Assembly: GCA_027075825.1 (NCBI GenBank)
Contig: JALSZZ010000031.1
Span: 1 to 5,462, forward strand
Direction: 5' to 3'
From: Mariprofundaceae bacterium
GTDB taxonomy: Bacteria; Pseudomonadota; Zetaproteobacteria; Mariprofundales; Mariprofundaceae
DNA length: 5,462 bases
Both the position numbers and the translations under genes were made by a program. The notes under the pieces are model-generated. The model was not told where the DNA came from. It did not search any database and saw only the letters and a list, made by a program, of their open reading frames with translations. Numbering within the stretch: position 1 is the stretch's first letter; the number at the start of each line of letters is the position of its first letter. Positions 1 through 4,940 of this stretch are shown here, one piece after another.

Positions 1-406
1 AGAATTCCAGTTCCGGGCCGAAATAAGCCGTATCGGCCAGACCGGCGCTGCGAATATACTTCAGCGCACGTTGCGCCACCTGACGAGGACAACGGTTGTA
101 GTCCTGACCCGTGATGGGGTCGATGATTTGACCGACCAGCACCAGTGTTGATGCTTCAAAAAACGGATCAATATTGGCGCTTTCAGGGTCAGGAATAATC
201 GCCATATCAGAATTATTGATGTCGCACCATCCGGCGACAGATGAGCCATCAAACGCAAAACCCTCTTCAAATGAGTCTTCGCTCAATTGGCTGATCGGGA
301 AAGTAACATGCTGCCACTTTCCCTTGGTGTCAGTGAATCGCACATCCACGAATTCACATTCATTTTCTTTTACCAGGTCAAAGACCTTGCTGATTGCATC
401 GCTCAC
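1..406 (-). CDS. glnA: Glutamine synthetase type I, N-terminal part (cut by the window edge)
   Basis: Glutamine synthetase makes glutamine from glutamate, ammonia and ATP in the cytoplasm, as a dodecamer in the type I family. Reading the minus strand from 406 gives 135 residues of an unmistakable GlnA N-terminus. Visible landmarks are FTDTKGKWQHV (about 24-34), the conserved DGSSVAGW loop (53-60), IPDP (71-74), DPFF (80-83), and at the edge FGPELEF (129-135), which carries two glutamates of the metal-binding active site. I chose the GTG at 404-406 because the protein then begins MSDAISKVFDLV, as expected for the family, and GGAGG lies six bases upstream. The catalytic C-terminal part and the adenylylation-site tyrosine lie outside the window. 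No frameshift is visible. The gene is divergent from the DUF4124-type gene at 769. Identification is by direct recognition of the family sequence. Confidence 0.97.
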   Translation of the reverse strand, partial: MSDAISKVFDLVKENECEFVDVRFTDTKGKWQHVTFPISQLSEDSFEEGFAFDGSSVAGWCDINNSDMAIIPDPESANIDPFFEASTLVLVGQIIDPITGQDYNRCPRQVAQRALKYIRSAGLADTAYFGPELEF

Positions 407-702
407 GCTTTTCCTCCGTGGGGCAGTCGGCATCGTCAGAAGCGACGTACTGCGCCGGTTTTTCTGTACCATGCCGTGATTGACCTTCTCCGGTTTGCAA
501 GGGGAGAATGCACGCCAGTCTCTTTCGGCGCTGCCTGAGCGGGCAGCCTCACAAAGATGAACAGAGCCTGATCGTGCGCCATCGAACAACGATATACCTG
601 CCGATGACGGTCGTTGCAAACATATCGGGAGCGCATCAAATGGCAATACCTTTGTTGCGAGTCTGTTGTTGCCCAATGGGTTTCCCTGTGTAATTTCAGC
701 GT
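407..702. other. Long divergent intergenic region glnA / DUF4124 gene
   Basis: The gene-free stretch runs to 768. The short open frames here (for example 508-693 plus and 436-639 minus) lack a good SD and do not resemble any protein I know. Contents: the glnA SD (GGAGG, minus, just upstream of the GTG), the weak glnA promoter candidate, and a small hairpin GCTGCC-TGAGCG-GGCAGC at 530-547 with no T run on either side, so it is not an intrinsic terminator. Beyond these and the plus-strand promoter at 703-731, I see nothing. Confidence 0.6.
591..619 (-). promoter_or_regulatory. Possible sigma-70-type promoter for glnA
   Basis: Minus-strand TTGCAA (619-614, 4/6 to the -35 consensus) is separated by 17 bases from TATATC (596-591, 4/6 to the -10). 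It would start RNA near 584 and give a leader of about 180 bases for glnA. Short inverted arms CAACGA (587-592) and TCGTTG (611-616) flank it and could be an operator. I looked for a sigma-54 -24/-12 (GG-N10-GC) element between this point and the GTG and saw no convincing one. The assignment is weak and based only on matches to the consensus. Confidence 0.3.
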
Positions 703-731
703 TTGACATCCATGGCGGCATGCTTAGTAAT
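703..731 (+). promoter_or_regulatory. Sigma-70-type promoter for the 769-3809 gene block
   Basis: A perfect -35 TTGACA (703-708) is followed after 17 bases by AGTAAT (726-731, 4/6 to TATAAT). It predicts transcription from about 738, some 30 bases before the ATG of the DUF4124-type gene and with its SD inside the leader. It is the strongest plus-strand promoter match I found in the glnA-side intergenic region and would serve the whole four-gene block. Confidence 0.6.
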
Positions 732-768
732 TCTCACATATTGAAACACTGCGGTAAAAGGAGAAGTC

Positions 769-1266
769 ATGATGCGCCTGATACTTTTGATCATCATATC
801 GCTGTGCGGTTCAGGTACACTTACTGCTGGCGGGCTGTATCGCTACGTTGATGATATGGGAACGATCAATTACGTCGATTCCATCACCAAAGTGCCTGAG
901 CGCTACCGTATTCAGTTACTCTCTCCGGAAGAAAGGGCCAAACTGGAAAATAAAGACCTGACAGAAGTATTGCTTTTCCCCTATGAACTGGTGGGTAACG
1001 ACACGCTCAAGGAAGGCCTGTGGGAAGATGCCCATGACCGCCCCATCTCCCATGCCAAAGCAGTGCGCTTTACACGGGGAACTGCGCGCATCCATAAAAT
1101 TGCCCGTTATAAAGTTCATTTTGAACATAAAAATGGCGACAAGGAGACGATTGAAGTCTTCAAGGTTAAGGTCAAGGCTGAGGATTTCACCGATCTGAAG
1201 GGAAAGCCCGTACCGTTTGATGAACTCAGCGGATTCATGTTGAAATCCCGCATATATAAGGAGTAG
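769..1266 (+). CDS. Small exported DUF4124-type protein
   Basis: This encodes 165 residues of unknown biochemical function. The N-terminus is a probable Sec signal peptide: MMR followed by a hydrophobic run (4-13) and then small residues, with cleavage perhaps near 20-21. Cys13 does not sit in a convincing lipobox. Immediately after it comes YRYVDDMGTINYVDS (24-38), the hallmark of DUF4124 (an aromatic-x-W/Y-x-D-x-x-G-x-x-x-Y-x-D pattern), often found at the start of small periplasmic proteins of gammaproteobacteria. The remainder (about 48-165) is charged and lysine-rich, with no domain I recognise. The start may be the ATG at 769 or the adjacent one at 772; AAGGAG at 758-763 suits both. The gene lies just downstream of the TTGACA promoter. 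Its stop codon directly follows the SD of the isomerase gene, so it is probably the first gene of the operon. A role in the cell envelope is only inferred from export. Confidence 0.85.
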   Translation: MMRLILLIIISLCGSGTLTAGGLYRYVDDMGTINYVDSITKVPERYRIQLLSPEERAKLENKDLTEVLLFPYELVGNDTLKEGLWEDAHDRPISHAKAVRFTRGTARIHKIARYKVHFEHKNGDKETIEVFKVKVKAEDFTDLKGKPVPFDELSGFMLKSRIYKE

Positions 1267-1267
1267 T

Positions 1268-1858
1268 ATGATAAAACAACGCATTCACCAGGCCATGATG
1301 GATGGTGTTGAATTGCGGCAGCGCTGCGCCAGCGAATTGTCGGAGCCATTGCTGGCAGCCAGCGCCCTGATGGTCGAATGCCTTCAGCGTGGCGGCAAGA
1401 TTCTCGCCTGCGGCAATGGTGGCTCGGCTGCTGATGCCCAGCATTTTGCCGCTGAACTGGTCAATCGCTTTCAGATCAACCGCCCCGGCCTTGCCGGCAT
1501 TGCTTTAACGCATGATGCCTCGGTGATTACCAGTATCGCCAATGATTTTGATTTCGCTGACGTATTTTCCCGGCAGGTTGAAGCGCTCGGACGTGCAGGC
1601 GATGTATTGCTGGCTATTTCCACCAGTGGTAACTCGGCTAATGTACTGGCAGCGATGACAGCCGCCCGGCAGGCGGATATGCCTTGTGTGGCAATGTGTG
1701 GCGGCAGCGGCGGCAACATGCTGACACACCCGGCAAGCTCTGTTGCCATATGTATCCCCCATCAGGCCACGCCACGCATTCAGGAAATGCATATCACCTG
1801 CCTGCATATTATCTGTGATCTCATTGATCACACCATGTTTTGCGGAGAAACATTATGA
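1268..1858 (+). CDS. SIS-domain phosphosugar isomerase, GmhA/DiaA-like
   Basis: This is a 196-residue single SIS-domain protein of normal GmhA length. GmhA converts sedoheptulose 7-phosphate to D-glycero-D-manno-heptose 7-phosphate, the first step of LPS core heptose synthesis. DiaA is a related SIS protein that binds DnaA. Visible: CGNGGSAADAQHFAAEL (48-64), with Ser53 and Glu63 in the positions of the GmhA substrate and catalytic residues; LAISTSGNS (115-123), the phosphate-binding loop; and RIQEMH (170-175), whose His175 matches the catalytic histidine of GmhA. These residues suggest an active isomerase rather than a purely structural DiaA, although NRFQINRP and the C-terminal CDLIDHTMF also resemble DiaA. 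The ATG at 1268 has AAGGAG at 1258-1263, overlapping the upstream stop. The 3' end overlaps the next gene by ATGA. No other heptose gene is in the window, so the true sugar substrate is open and I give no gene symbol. Confidence 0.9.
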   Translation: MIKQRIHQAMMDGVELRQRCASELSEPLLAASALMVECLQRGGKILACGNGGSAADAQHFAAELVNRFQINRPGLAGIALTHDASVITSIANDFDFADVFSRQVEALGRAGDVLLAISTSGNSANVLAAMTAARQADMPCVAMCGGSGGNMLTHPASSVAICIPHQATPRIQEMHITCLHIICDLIDHTMFCGETL

Positions 1859-2802
1859 GTATTCGTCCCTTATCATTTCGCAATTTGCAACCAACATCGC
1901 TGCAGGCGCGTCAGATCAGCGCCAGCGAGGAGGACTTTGCCACGCTGTGCCCGGCGAACAGCAGTTTTGCCGGGTTTATTGGCAGCCTTCCCGGCACGGG
2001 TGCGGCCAGACGACTGATCATGGCGCGTGATGCCATGGCCAATGCCTTGCGCCAGAAACGCGGTATTATCGTTGCCTGTGGTGGCCGGGTGATCAGCACA
2101 GGACTTGGCCCGCTGTTGATCAGAGCCATGGAGCAACGGCGCATCTCGGCCCTGGCGCTGACCGGCGATGCCTTGCTGCAGGATGTGGAGGTGGCGCTTT
2201 CCGGTCACACGGTATTGCGCCAGCCAGGGCGGGATGCCGGGGCCTTTGGCGTCTCCGAAGAAGCCGGAGAACTGATTAACCATGCCATTCATATGGGTGC
2301 CCGTGAAAATATTGGCATTGGCGAGGCAACAGCATCAGCATTGCTGGATGCAGACGCTGAATACTGCCAGTACTCCCTTGTTGCCTCTGCCGGCAGACTG
2401 GGCATGCCCGTGACCGTGCATCCGGCCATTGGCATGGATGCCTTTGCCATTCATCCCAAATCCCATGGCGAATCCCTGGGCGCAACCGGCATGCGCGATT
2501 TTCAGATTCTGGCAGCGCTGCTGGGGCGCAGCAATCCCGGTGTTGTAATCAATGTTGCCTCCTCCATGTTGCTGCCGCGTGTATTGGTGCAGGCCCTTGA
2601 TGTTGCCCGCCAACTGGCGCGTGCACCCGAACAGCTGACCGCCATCATGATAGCGCAGCGAGGAGACCGGCAAGTGGCAGACGAAATTCTTGAGCGGCTT
2701 ACCGTTGATGGCGGCACCGGCCTGTTGTTGCCCGAAGCGGAAGAGTTATTGCTGCCCCTGCTGTTCGCAGCTCTTCAGGATGTGCTGGGAACAGATACAT
2801 GA
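1855..2802 (+). CDS. Deoxyhypusine-synthase-like protein, function unknown
   Basis: This encodes 315 residues, probably cytosolic, with no signal peptide or membrane span. Segments recall deoxyhypusine synthase (DHS) and its bacterial relatives: GGRVISTGLGPLLIRAM (76-92), LTGDALLQDVEVALSG (102-117), FGVSEEAGELIN (131-142), PVTVHPAIGMDAFAIHPKS (185-203), SLGATGMRDFQILAALL (207-223) and GVVINVASSMLLPRVLVQAL (229-248). In true DHS an NAD-dependent enzyme uses a lysine in a conserved EAVSWGK-type motif to attach the aminobutyl group of spermidine to eIF5A. I see no such motif here, and bacteria usually lack eIF5A, so the reaction must differ. I chose the ATG at 1855 over the in-frame TTG at 1840 because GGAG (1844-1847) lies seven bases upstream and it gives an ATGA overlap with the isomerase. 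It overlaps the exporter gene by ATGA as well. The family assignment is from memory of sequence patterns; a role in sugar or polyamine metabolism is speculation. Confidence 0.7.
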   Translation: MSIRPLSFRNLQPTSLQARQISASEEDFATLCPANSSFAGFIGSLPGTGAARRLIMARDAMANALRQKRGIIVACGGRVISTGLGPLLIRAMEQRRISALALTGDALLQDVEVALSGHTVLRQPGRDAGAFGVSEEAGELINHAIHMGARENIGIGEATASALLDADAEYCQYSLVASAGRLGMPVTVHPAIGMDAFAIHPKSHGESLGATGMRDFQILAALLGRSNPGVVINVASSMLLPRVLVQALDVARQLARAPEQLTAIMIAQRGDRQVADEILERLTVDGGTGLLLPEAEELLLPLLFAALQDVLGTDT

Positions 2803-3809
2803 GTATTGCCCTGATCCTGCTGGCGGCGTTGATGATTGTCTTTGTCGCTGCGCAAATGTTCACCAACGCGCTCGAACATCTGGGTGAACGCCTGGGCGTT
2901 TCCGAAGGCGTAACCGGCTCGGTATTCGCAGCGGTTGGCACGGCCATGCCGGAGACGATCGTGCCTGTGGTGGCGATTCTCGCTGGCGGCGCTGCCGCAG
3001 AACTGAATCACGCAGTAGGCATGGGCGCTATTCTCGGTGCGCCTTTCATGCTGGCAACGCTAAGCCTGTGTCTGATGGCCGTTGCTGCGGGTCTGAAGTT
3101 TGGCTGGCAACATTCGTTTACGCCCGAACCGGGTGGTGTGAAGCGGGATCTGCTGACCTTCTCTGGCGGTTTTTTACTGGTATTGCTGGCAGGCATGCTA
3201 CCACCGGCGTATGAGACGCTGCGCACACTGATTGCGCTGCTGTTGTTGATTGTATATTTTCTTTACCTGATGCGCACCATCCGCGCCAGCAGCGCGCTGG
3301 TGGATGAAGGCCATGGCACAGAAGCCGATGAAGCGCTGTATTTTTCCCGCTTCTTTGGCGATCGTCCGGTGATTGCTCTGCTTCAGTTGCTGCTGGGGCT
3401 TGTGGTGCTGGTGCTGGGTGCCAGATTGTTTGTGCATGGTATTGAGGAAGGGGCGGCGGTACTGGCCGTTTCAGCGCTGGTGATTTCGCTGCTGGTGGTG
3501 CCTGTTGCCACTGAACTGCCTGAAAAAGTGAATTCGATCCTCTGGATTCGTCGTGGCAGGGACACGCTGGCTTTTGGCAATATTACCGGTGCCATGGTGT
3601 TTCAGGGGACGGTTATCCCGGCAATCGGCATGATGATCATGCCCTGGCATTTCTCTGAAGTCCATGCTCTCTCAGCAGCTTTACTGGCGTTGCTGGGAGC
3701 GGCATGGCTGTGGTGGATTCATCAGACGGACAGACTCAACGCCGTCATGCTGCTGGCCAATGGCCTGCTTTACGCCCTGTTTGTACTGCTGGTGGTCTTT
3801 ACTGCCTGA
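2799..3809 (+). CDS. Membrane antiporter of the Na+/Ca2+ exchanger (CaCA) superfamily
   Basis: This is a 336-residue, very hydrophobic inner-membrane protein with about ten predicted spans in two halves, joined by a hydrophilic loop (about 160-188), as in cation/Ca2+ exchangers. The two alpha repeats are visible: AAVGTAMPETIVPVVAILAG (44-63), carrying Glu52, and PVATELPEKVNSIL (235-248), carrying Glu242, followed by GNITGAMVFQGTVIP (260-274). Both PE glutamates, which bind the ion in this superfamily, are present. The GSN tripeptide usual in each repeat reads GAP (80-82) and GAM (264-266), so selectivity may differ from classical Ca2+/Na+ exchange. The ATG overlaps the stop of the DHS-like gene as ATGA, so translation is probably coupled. 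It is the last gene of the block and is followed eight bases later by a terminator hairpin. The transported ion is not deducible. Confidence 0.85.
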   Translation: MSIALILLAALMIVFVAAQMFTNALEHLGERLGVSEGVTGSVFAAVGTAMPETIVPVVAILAGGAAAELNHAVGMGAILGAPFMLATLSLCLMAVAAGLKFGWQHSFTPEPGGVKRDLLTFSGGFLLVLLAGMLPPAYETLRTLIALLLLIVYFLYLMRTIRASSALVDEGHGTEADEALYFSRFFGDRPVIALLQLLLGLVVLVLGARLFVHGIEEGAAVLAVSALVISLLVVPVATELPEKVNSILWIRRGRDTLAFGNITGAMVFQGTVIPAIGMMIMPWHFSEVHALSAALLALLGAAWLWWIHQTDRLNAVMLLANGLLYALFVLLVVFTA

Positions 3810-3810
3810 G

Positions 3811-3842
3811 AAAAACGCCCCGGACAGACAGCAGCCCGGGGC
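3811..3842 (-). terminator. Intrinsic terminator between convergent genes
   Basis: A seven-base GC stem, GCCCCGG (3817-3823) and CCGGGGC (3836-3842), encloses a 12-base loop. On the minus strand it is followed by G and then five T (3815-3811), a classical intrinsic terminator for the small gene ending at 3853. On the plus strand only ATTGTCGGTTTC follows, so it would end the exchanger transcript less efficiently. Its position, 11 bases past the small gene stop, supports that gene being real. Confidence 0.85.
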
Positions 3843-3852
3843 ATTGTCGGTT

Positions 3853-4029
3853 TCAGTTATCGACTGAGCAGCTGGTTTCTTCTTCCACATGGCCAGACTC
3901 GATGGCATCAATAGCCTTCTGGTCGTGTGGATTAACAGGGCAGCCGCAGCTATGGTCACTGTTCAGTGCGTGCAGACGAGCCTGCTCAATATGCCACTGT
4001 GCAACTTTCAGGTGCTGATCAATGTTCAT
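3853..4029 (-). CDS. Small uncharacterised Cys/His-containing protein (58 aa)
   Basis: I do not recognise this protein. It starts MNIDQHLKVAQWHIEQARLH, an amphipathic, probably helical stretch (about 4-22), followed by HSCGCPVNPHD (26-36), a second helix-like segment (about 37-44), and an acidic tail with a third cysteine (EEETSC, 49-54). The CGC with nearby histidines could bind a metal or be redox active, but this is inference. No signal peptide or membrane span is visible, so a cytosolic location is likely. The ATG at 4027-4029 was chosen because AAGGA lies seven bases upstream. An in-frame ATG at 4084-4086 would add 19 residues and has GGAGGTGA directly before it, but the spacing is too short for good initiation. 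The strong terminator just after the stop and the divergent dyad-rich region upstream argue for a genuine, regulated gene. Confidence 0.7.
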   Translation of the reverse strand: MNIDQHLKVAQWHIEQARLHALNSDHSCGCPVNPHDQKAIDAIESGHVEEETSCSVDN

Positions 4030-4086
4030 GCGTTCATCCTTTGTAACTAGCGTTCGCGACTCGCCAGCAGAGCTGAACGAGCCCAT

Positions 4087-4118
4087 TCACCTCCGGCTGT
4101 GACAGCAGCCCCGGGTGA
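4087..4118 (-). promoter_or_regulatory. Leader hairpin covering a Shine-Dalgarno
   Basis: The arms TCACC (4087-4091) and GGTGA (4114-4118), plus GGCTG (4095-4099) and CAGCC (4106-4110), make a two-part stem with a 3x3 internal loop and a 6-base apical loop. On the minus strand its 3' arm contains GGAGGTGA, which abuts the upstream in-frame ATG (4084-4086) of the small gene. Folding would hide that ribosome site. The structure is seen by eye; a regulatory role is inferred. Confidence 0.4.
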
Positions 4119-4154
4119 CAGGCGAAAGCTAGCAGTTCAGCGCATGATATGCAA

Positions 4155-4181
4155 AATAACCAGTCATTTAGCTTGGTTATT
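4155..4181. repeat. Inverted repeat AATAACCA-N11-TGGTTATT (possible operator)
   Basis: Two perfect 8-base arms, AATAACCA (4155-4162) and TGGTTATT (4174-4181), are separated by 11 bases. There is no T run and the arms are A+T-rich, so this looks more like a dimeric regulator site than a terminator. It lies just downstream of the minus-strand TATGAT (4196-4191), where a repressor could block transcription of the small gene. No regulator is identified. Confidence 0.45.
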
Positions 4182-4214
4182 CTGCGGAAAATCATAGGTT
4201 TCGCCTCTGGCCAT

Positions 4215-4230
4215 TGTGACTCAAATCACA
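4215..4230. promoter_or_regulatory. CRP-type (cAMP receptor protein) binding site
   Basis: TGTGA (4215-4219), six bases, TCACA (4226-4230): both half sites match the CRP/Vfr consensus perfectly, with A/T just outside the left arm. The centre at 4222.5 lies 27 bases from the centre of the plus-strand TTGACA and about 60 bases before its expected start, close to the class I activator position near -61.5. For the minus-strand TATGAT the centre falls near -39, close to but not exactly at the class II position. It could serve either or both divergent genes. Confidence 0.6.
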
Positions 4231-4246
4231 CATAGCCACTTGTTTA

Positions 4247-4275
4247 TTGACATGATACACCTTTTGTTGTAAAGG
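4247..4275 (+). promoter_or_regulatory. Possible promoter of the uracil-DNA glycosylase gene
   Basis: A perfect -35 TTGACA (4247-4252) has only a poor -10 at 17 bases (TAAAGG, 4270-4275, 3/6), which fits an activator-dependent promoter next to the CRP-type site. A better -10-like TATTAT (4284-4289, 5/6) lacks a matching -35 at proper spacing and would leave a leader of only about 12 bases. The exact start is undecided. Confidence 0.4.
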
Positions 4276-4307
4276 GTACTTTTTATTATCACTGAGTTAT
4301 ATACACC

Positions 4308-4940
4308 ATGCCCATATTTGATGCTTCTTGCCAGGCCTGCCCCCGGCTTACCCGGTTTTTACAGGATGTTCAGCGACAACATGCTGATTATTTTTGCGCC
4401 CCCGTTCCCGCCTTTGGCGATGCACAACCGAACTTACTGATTGTTGGTCTTGCCCCTGGCATGCATGGTGCCAACAGAACCGGACGACCATTTACCGGCG
4501 ATTATGCCGGTGTTTTACTTTACCAGACCCTGTATGAGCTTGGCCTTGCATCCATGCCCGAATCCAGTGCTGCTGATGACGGCTTGCAACTCTTCGGCGT
4601 GCGCATCACCAATGCCGTCAAATGCCTGCCACCGCAAAACAAGCCCAACCGCGACGAAATCGTGCAGTGCAATGCCTTTTTGCATGAGGAAATCACCAGT
4701 CTTCCTGCATCGTGCAGGCTGCTGGCGCTGGGCAAAATCGCCCATGATGCCATCCTGCGCAGCGAAGGCTTAAGACTTTCCCGCTATCCCTTTGCCCACG
4801 GTGCCTGCCACAGGCTGCCTGGTGACCGTGAGTTATATGATTCCTATCATTGCTCCCGCTACAATACGCAGACCAAACGATTAACCGCCCGCATGTTTCG
4901 CGATGTACTGCGCCTGGCCAGTGGCAAAACCGCGCCATGA
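4308..4940 (+). CDS. Uracil-DNA glycosylase, family 5 (UDGb type), Fe-S
   Basis: This is a 210-residue base-excision repair enzyme that removes uracil, and in this family also other deaminated bases, from DNA. Motif 1, GLAPGMHGANRTGRPFTGD (47-65), is typical of family 5: the GLAPG loop has no acidic or amide residue at the position used by other families to activate water. The CLPPQNKPNRDE segment (106-117) and the C-terminal HCSRYNTQTKRLT (181-193), the counterpart of the H-P-S-R-x-N-T-x-T-x-R-L-T motif, support the call; Cys182 replaces the usual proline. Cys8 and Cys11 (CQAC), Cys106 and Cys121 have the spacing of the 4Fe-4S cluster ligands of the family 4/5 enzymes. The ATG at 4308 gives a protein that begins just before the CxxC, as usual, but no good SD precedes it. 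It overlaps the next gene by ATGA and may be under CRP control. Confidence 0.92.
   Translation: MPIFDASCQACPRLTRFLQDVQRQHADYFCAPVPAFGDAQPNLLIVGLAPGMHGANRTGRPFTGDYAGVLLYQTLYELGLASMPESSAADDGLQLFGVRITNAVKCLPPQNKPNRDEIVQCNAFLHEEITSLPASCRLLALGKIAHDAILRSEGLRLSRYPFAHGACHRLPGDRELYDSYHCSRYNTQTKRLTARMFRDVLRLASGKTAP

Larger units (their letters stand above)
4030..4307. other. Divergent control region between the small gene and the glycosylase gene
   Basis: These 278 bases contain no convincing gene. The 4140-4300 part is clearly more A+T-rich than the neighbouring genes, as promoters are. From left to right: the AAGGA SD of the small gene, a hairpin (4087-4118), imperfect inverted arms CTAGCGTTCGC (4047-4057) and GCGAAAGCTAG (4122-4132), a palindrome (4155-4181), a minus-strand -10-like TATGAT (4196-4191), a CRP-type site (4215-4230), and a plus-strand TTGACA (4247-4252). 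Confidence 0.65.

Noticed and set aside
530..547. Hairpin GCTGCC-N6-GGCAGC as a terminator
   Set aside because: No T run follows on either strand and no gene ends nearby.
436..639. Minus-strand open frame of 67 codons in front of glnA
   Set aside because: Basic, low-complexity composition, no SD, and it overlaps the glnA start-upstream region; more likely a chance frame.
508..693. Plus-strand open frame of 61 codons upstream of the DUF4124-type gene
   Set aside because: No good SD, no recognisable protein character, and it overlaps the promoter candidates for glnA.
916..1284. Minus-strand open frame of 122 codons opposite the DUF4124-type gene
   Set aside because: It is antisense to a clearly coding frame with an SD and signal peptide; its translation shows no family features.
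1268..1858. Naming the isomerase gmhA outright
   Set aside because: The catalytic residues fit GmhA, but DiaA-like features and the absence of other heptose genes in the window leave the substrate open.
1873..2292. Minus-strand open frame of 139 codons opposite the DHS-like gene
   Set aside because: Shadow of a real gene; Gln/His/Arg-rich translation typical of antisense frames.
4084..4086. Upstream ATG as the main start of the small gene
   Set aside because: GGAGG is only three bases from this ATG and is buried in a hairpin; the ATG at 4027-4029 has a better-spaced SD.
4099..4121. Direct repeat GTGACAG (4099-4105 and 4115-4121) as an iteron or regulator pair
   Set aside because: Only two short copies, both inside the hairpin region already described; probably chance or part of that structure.
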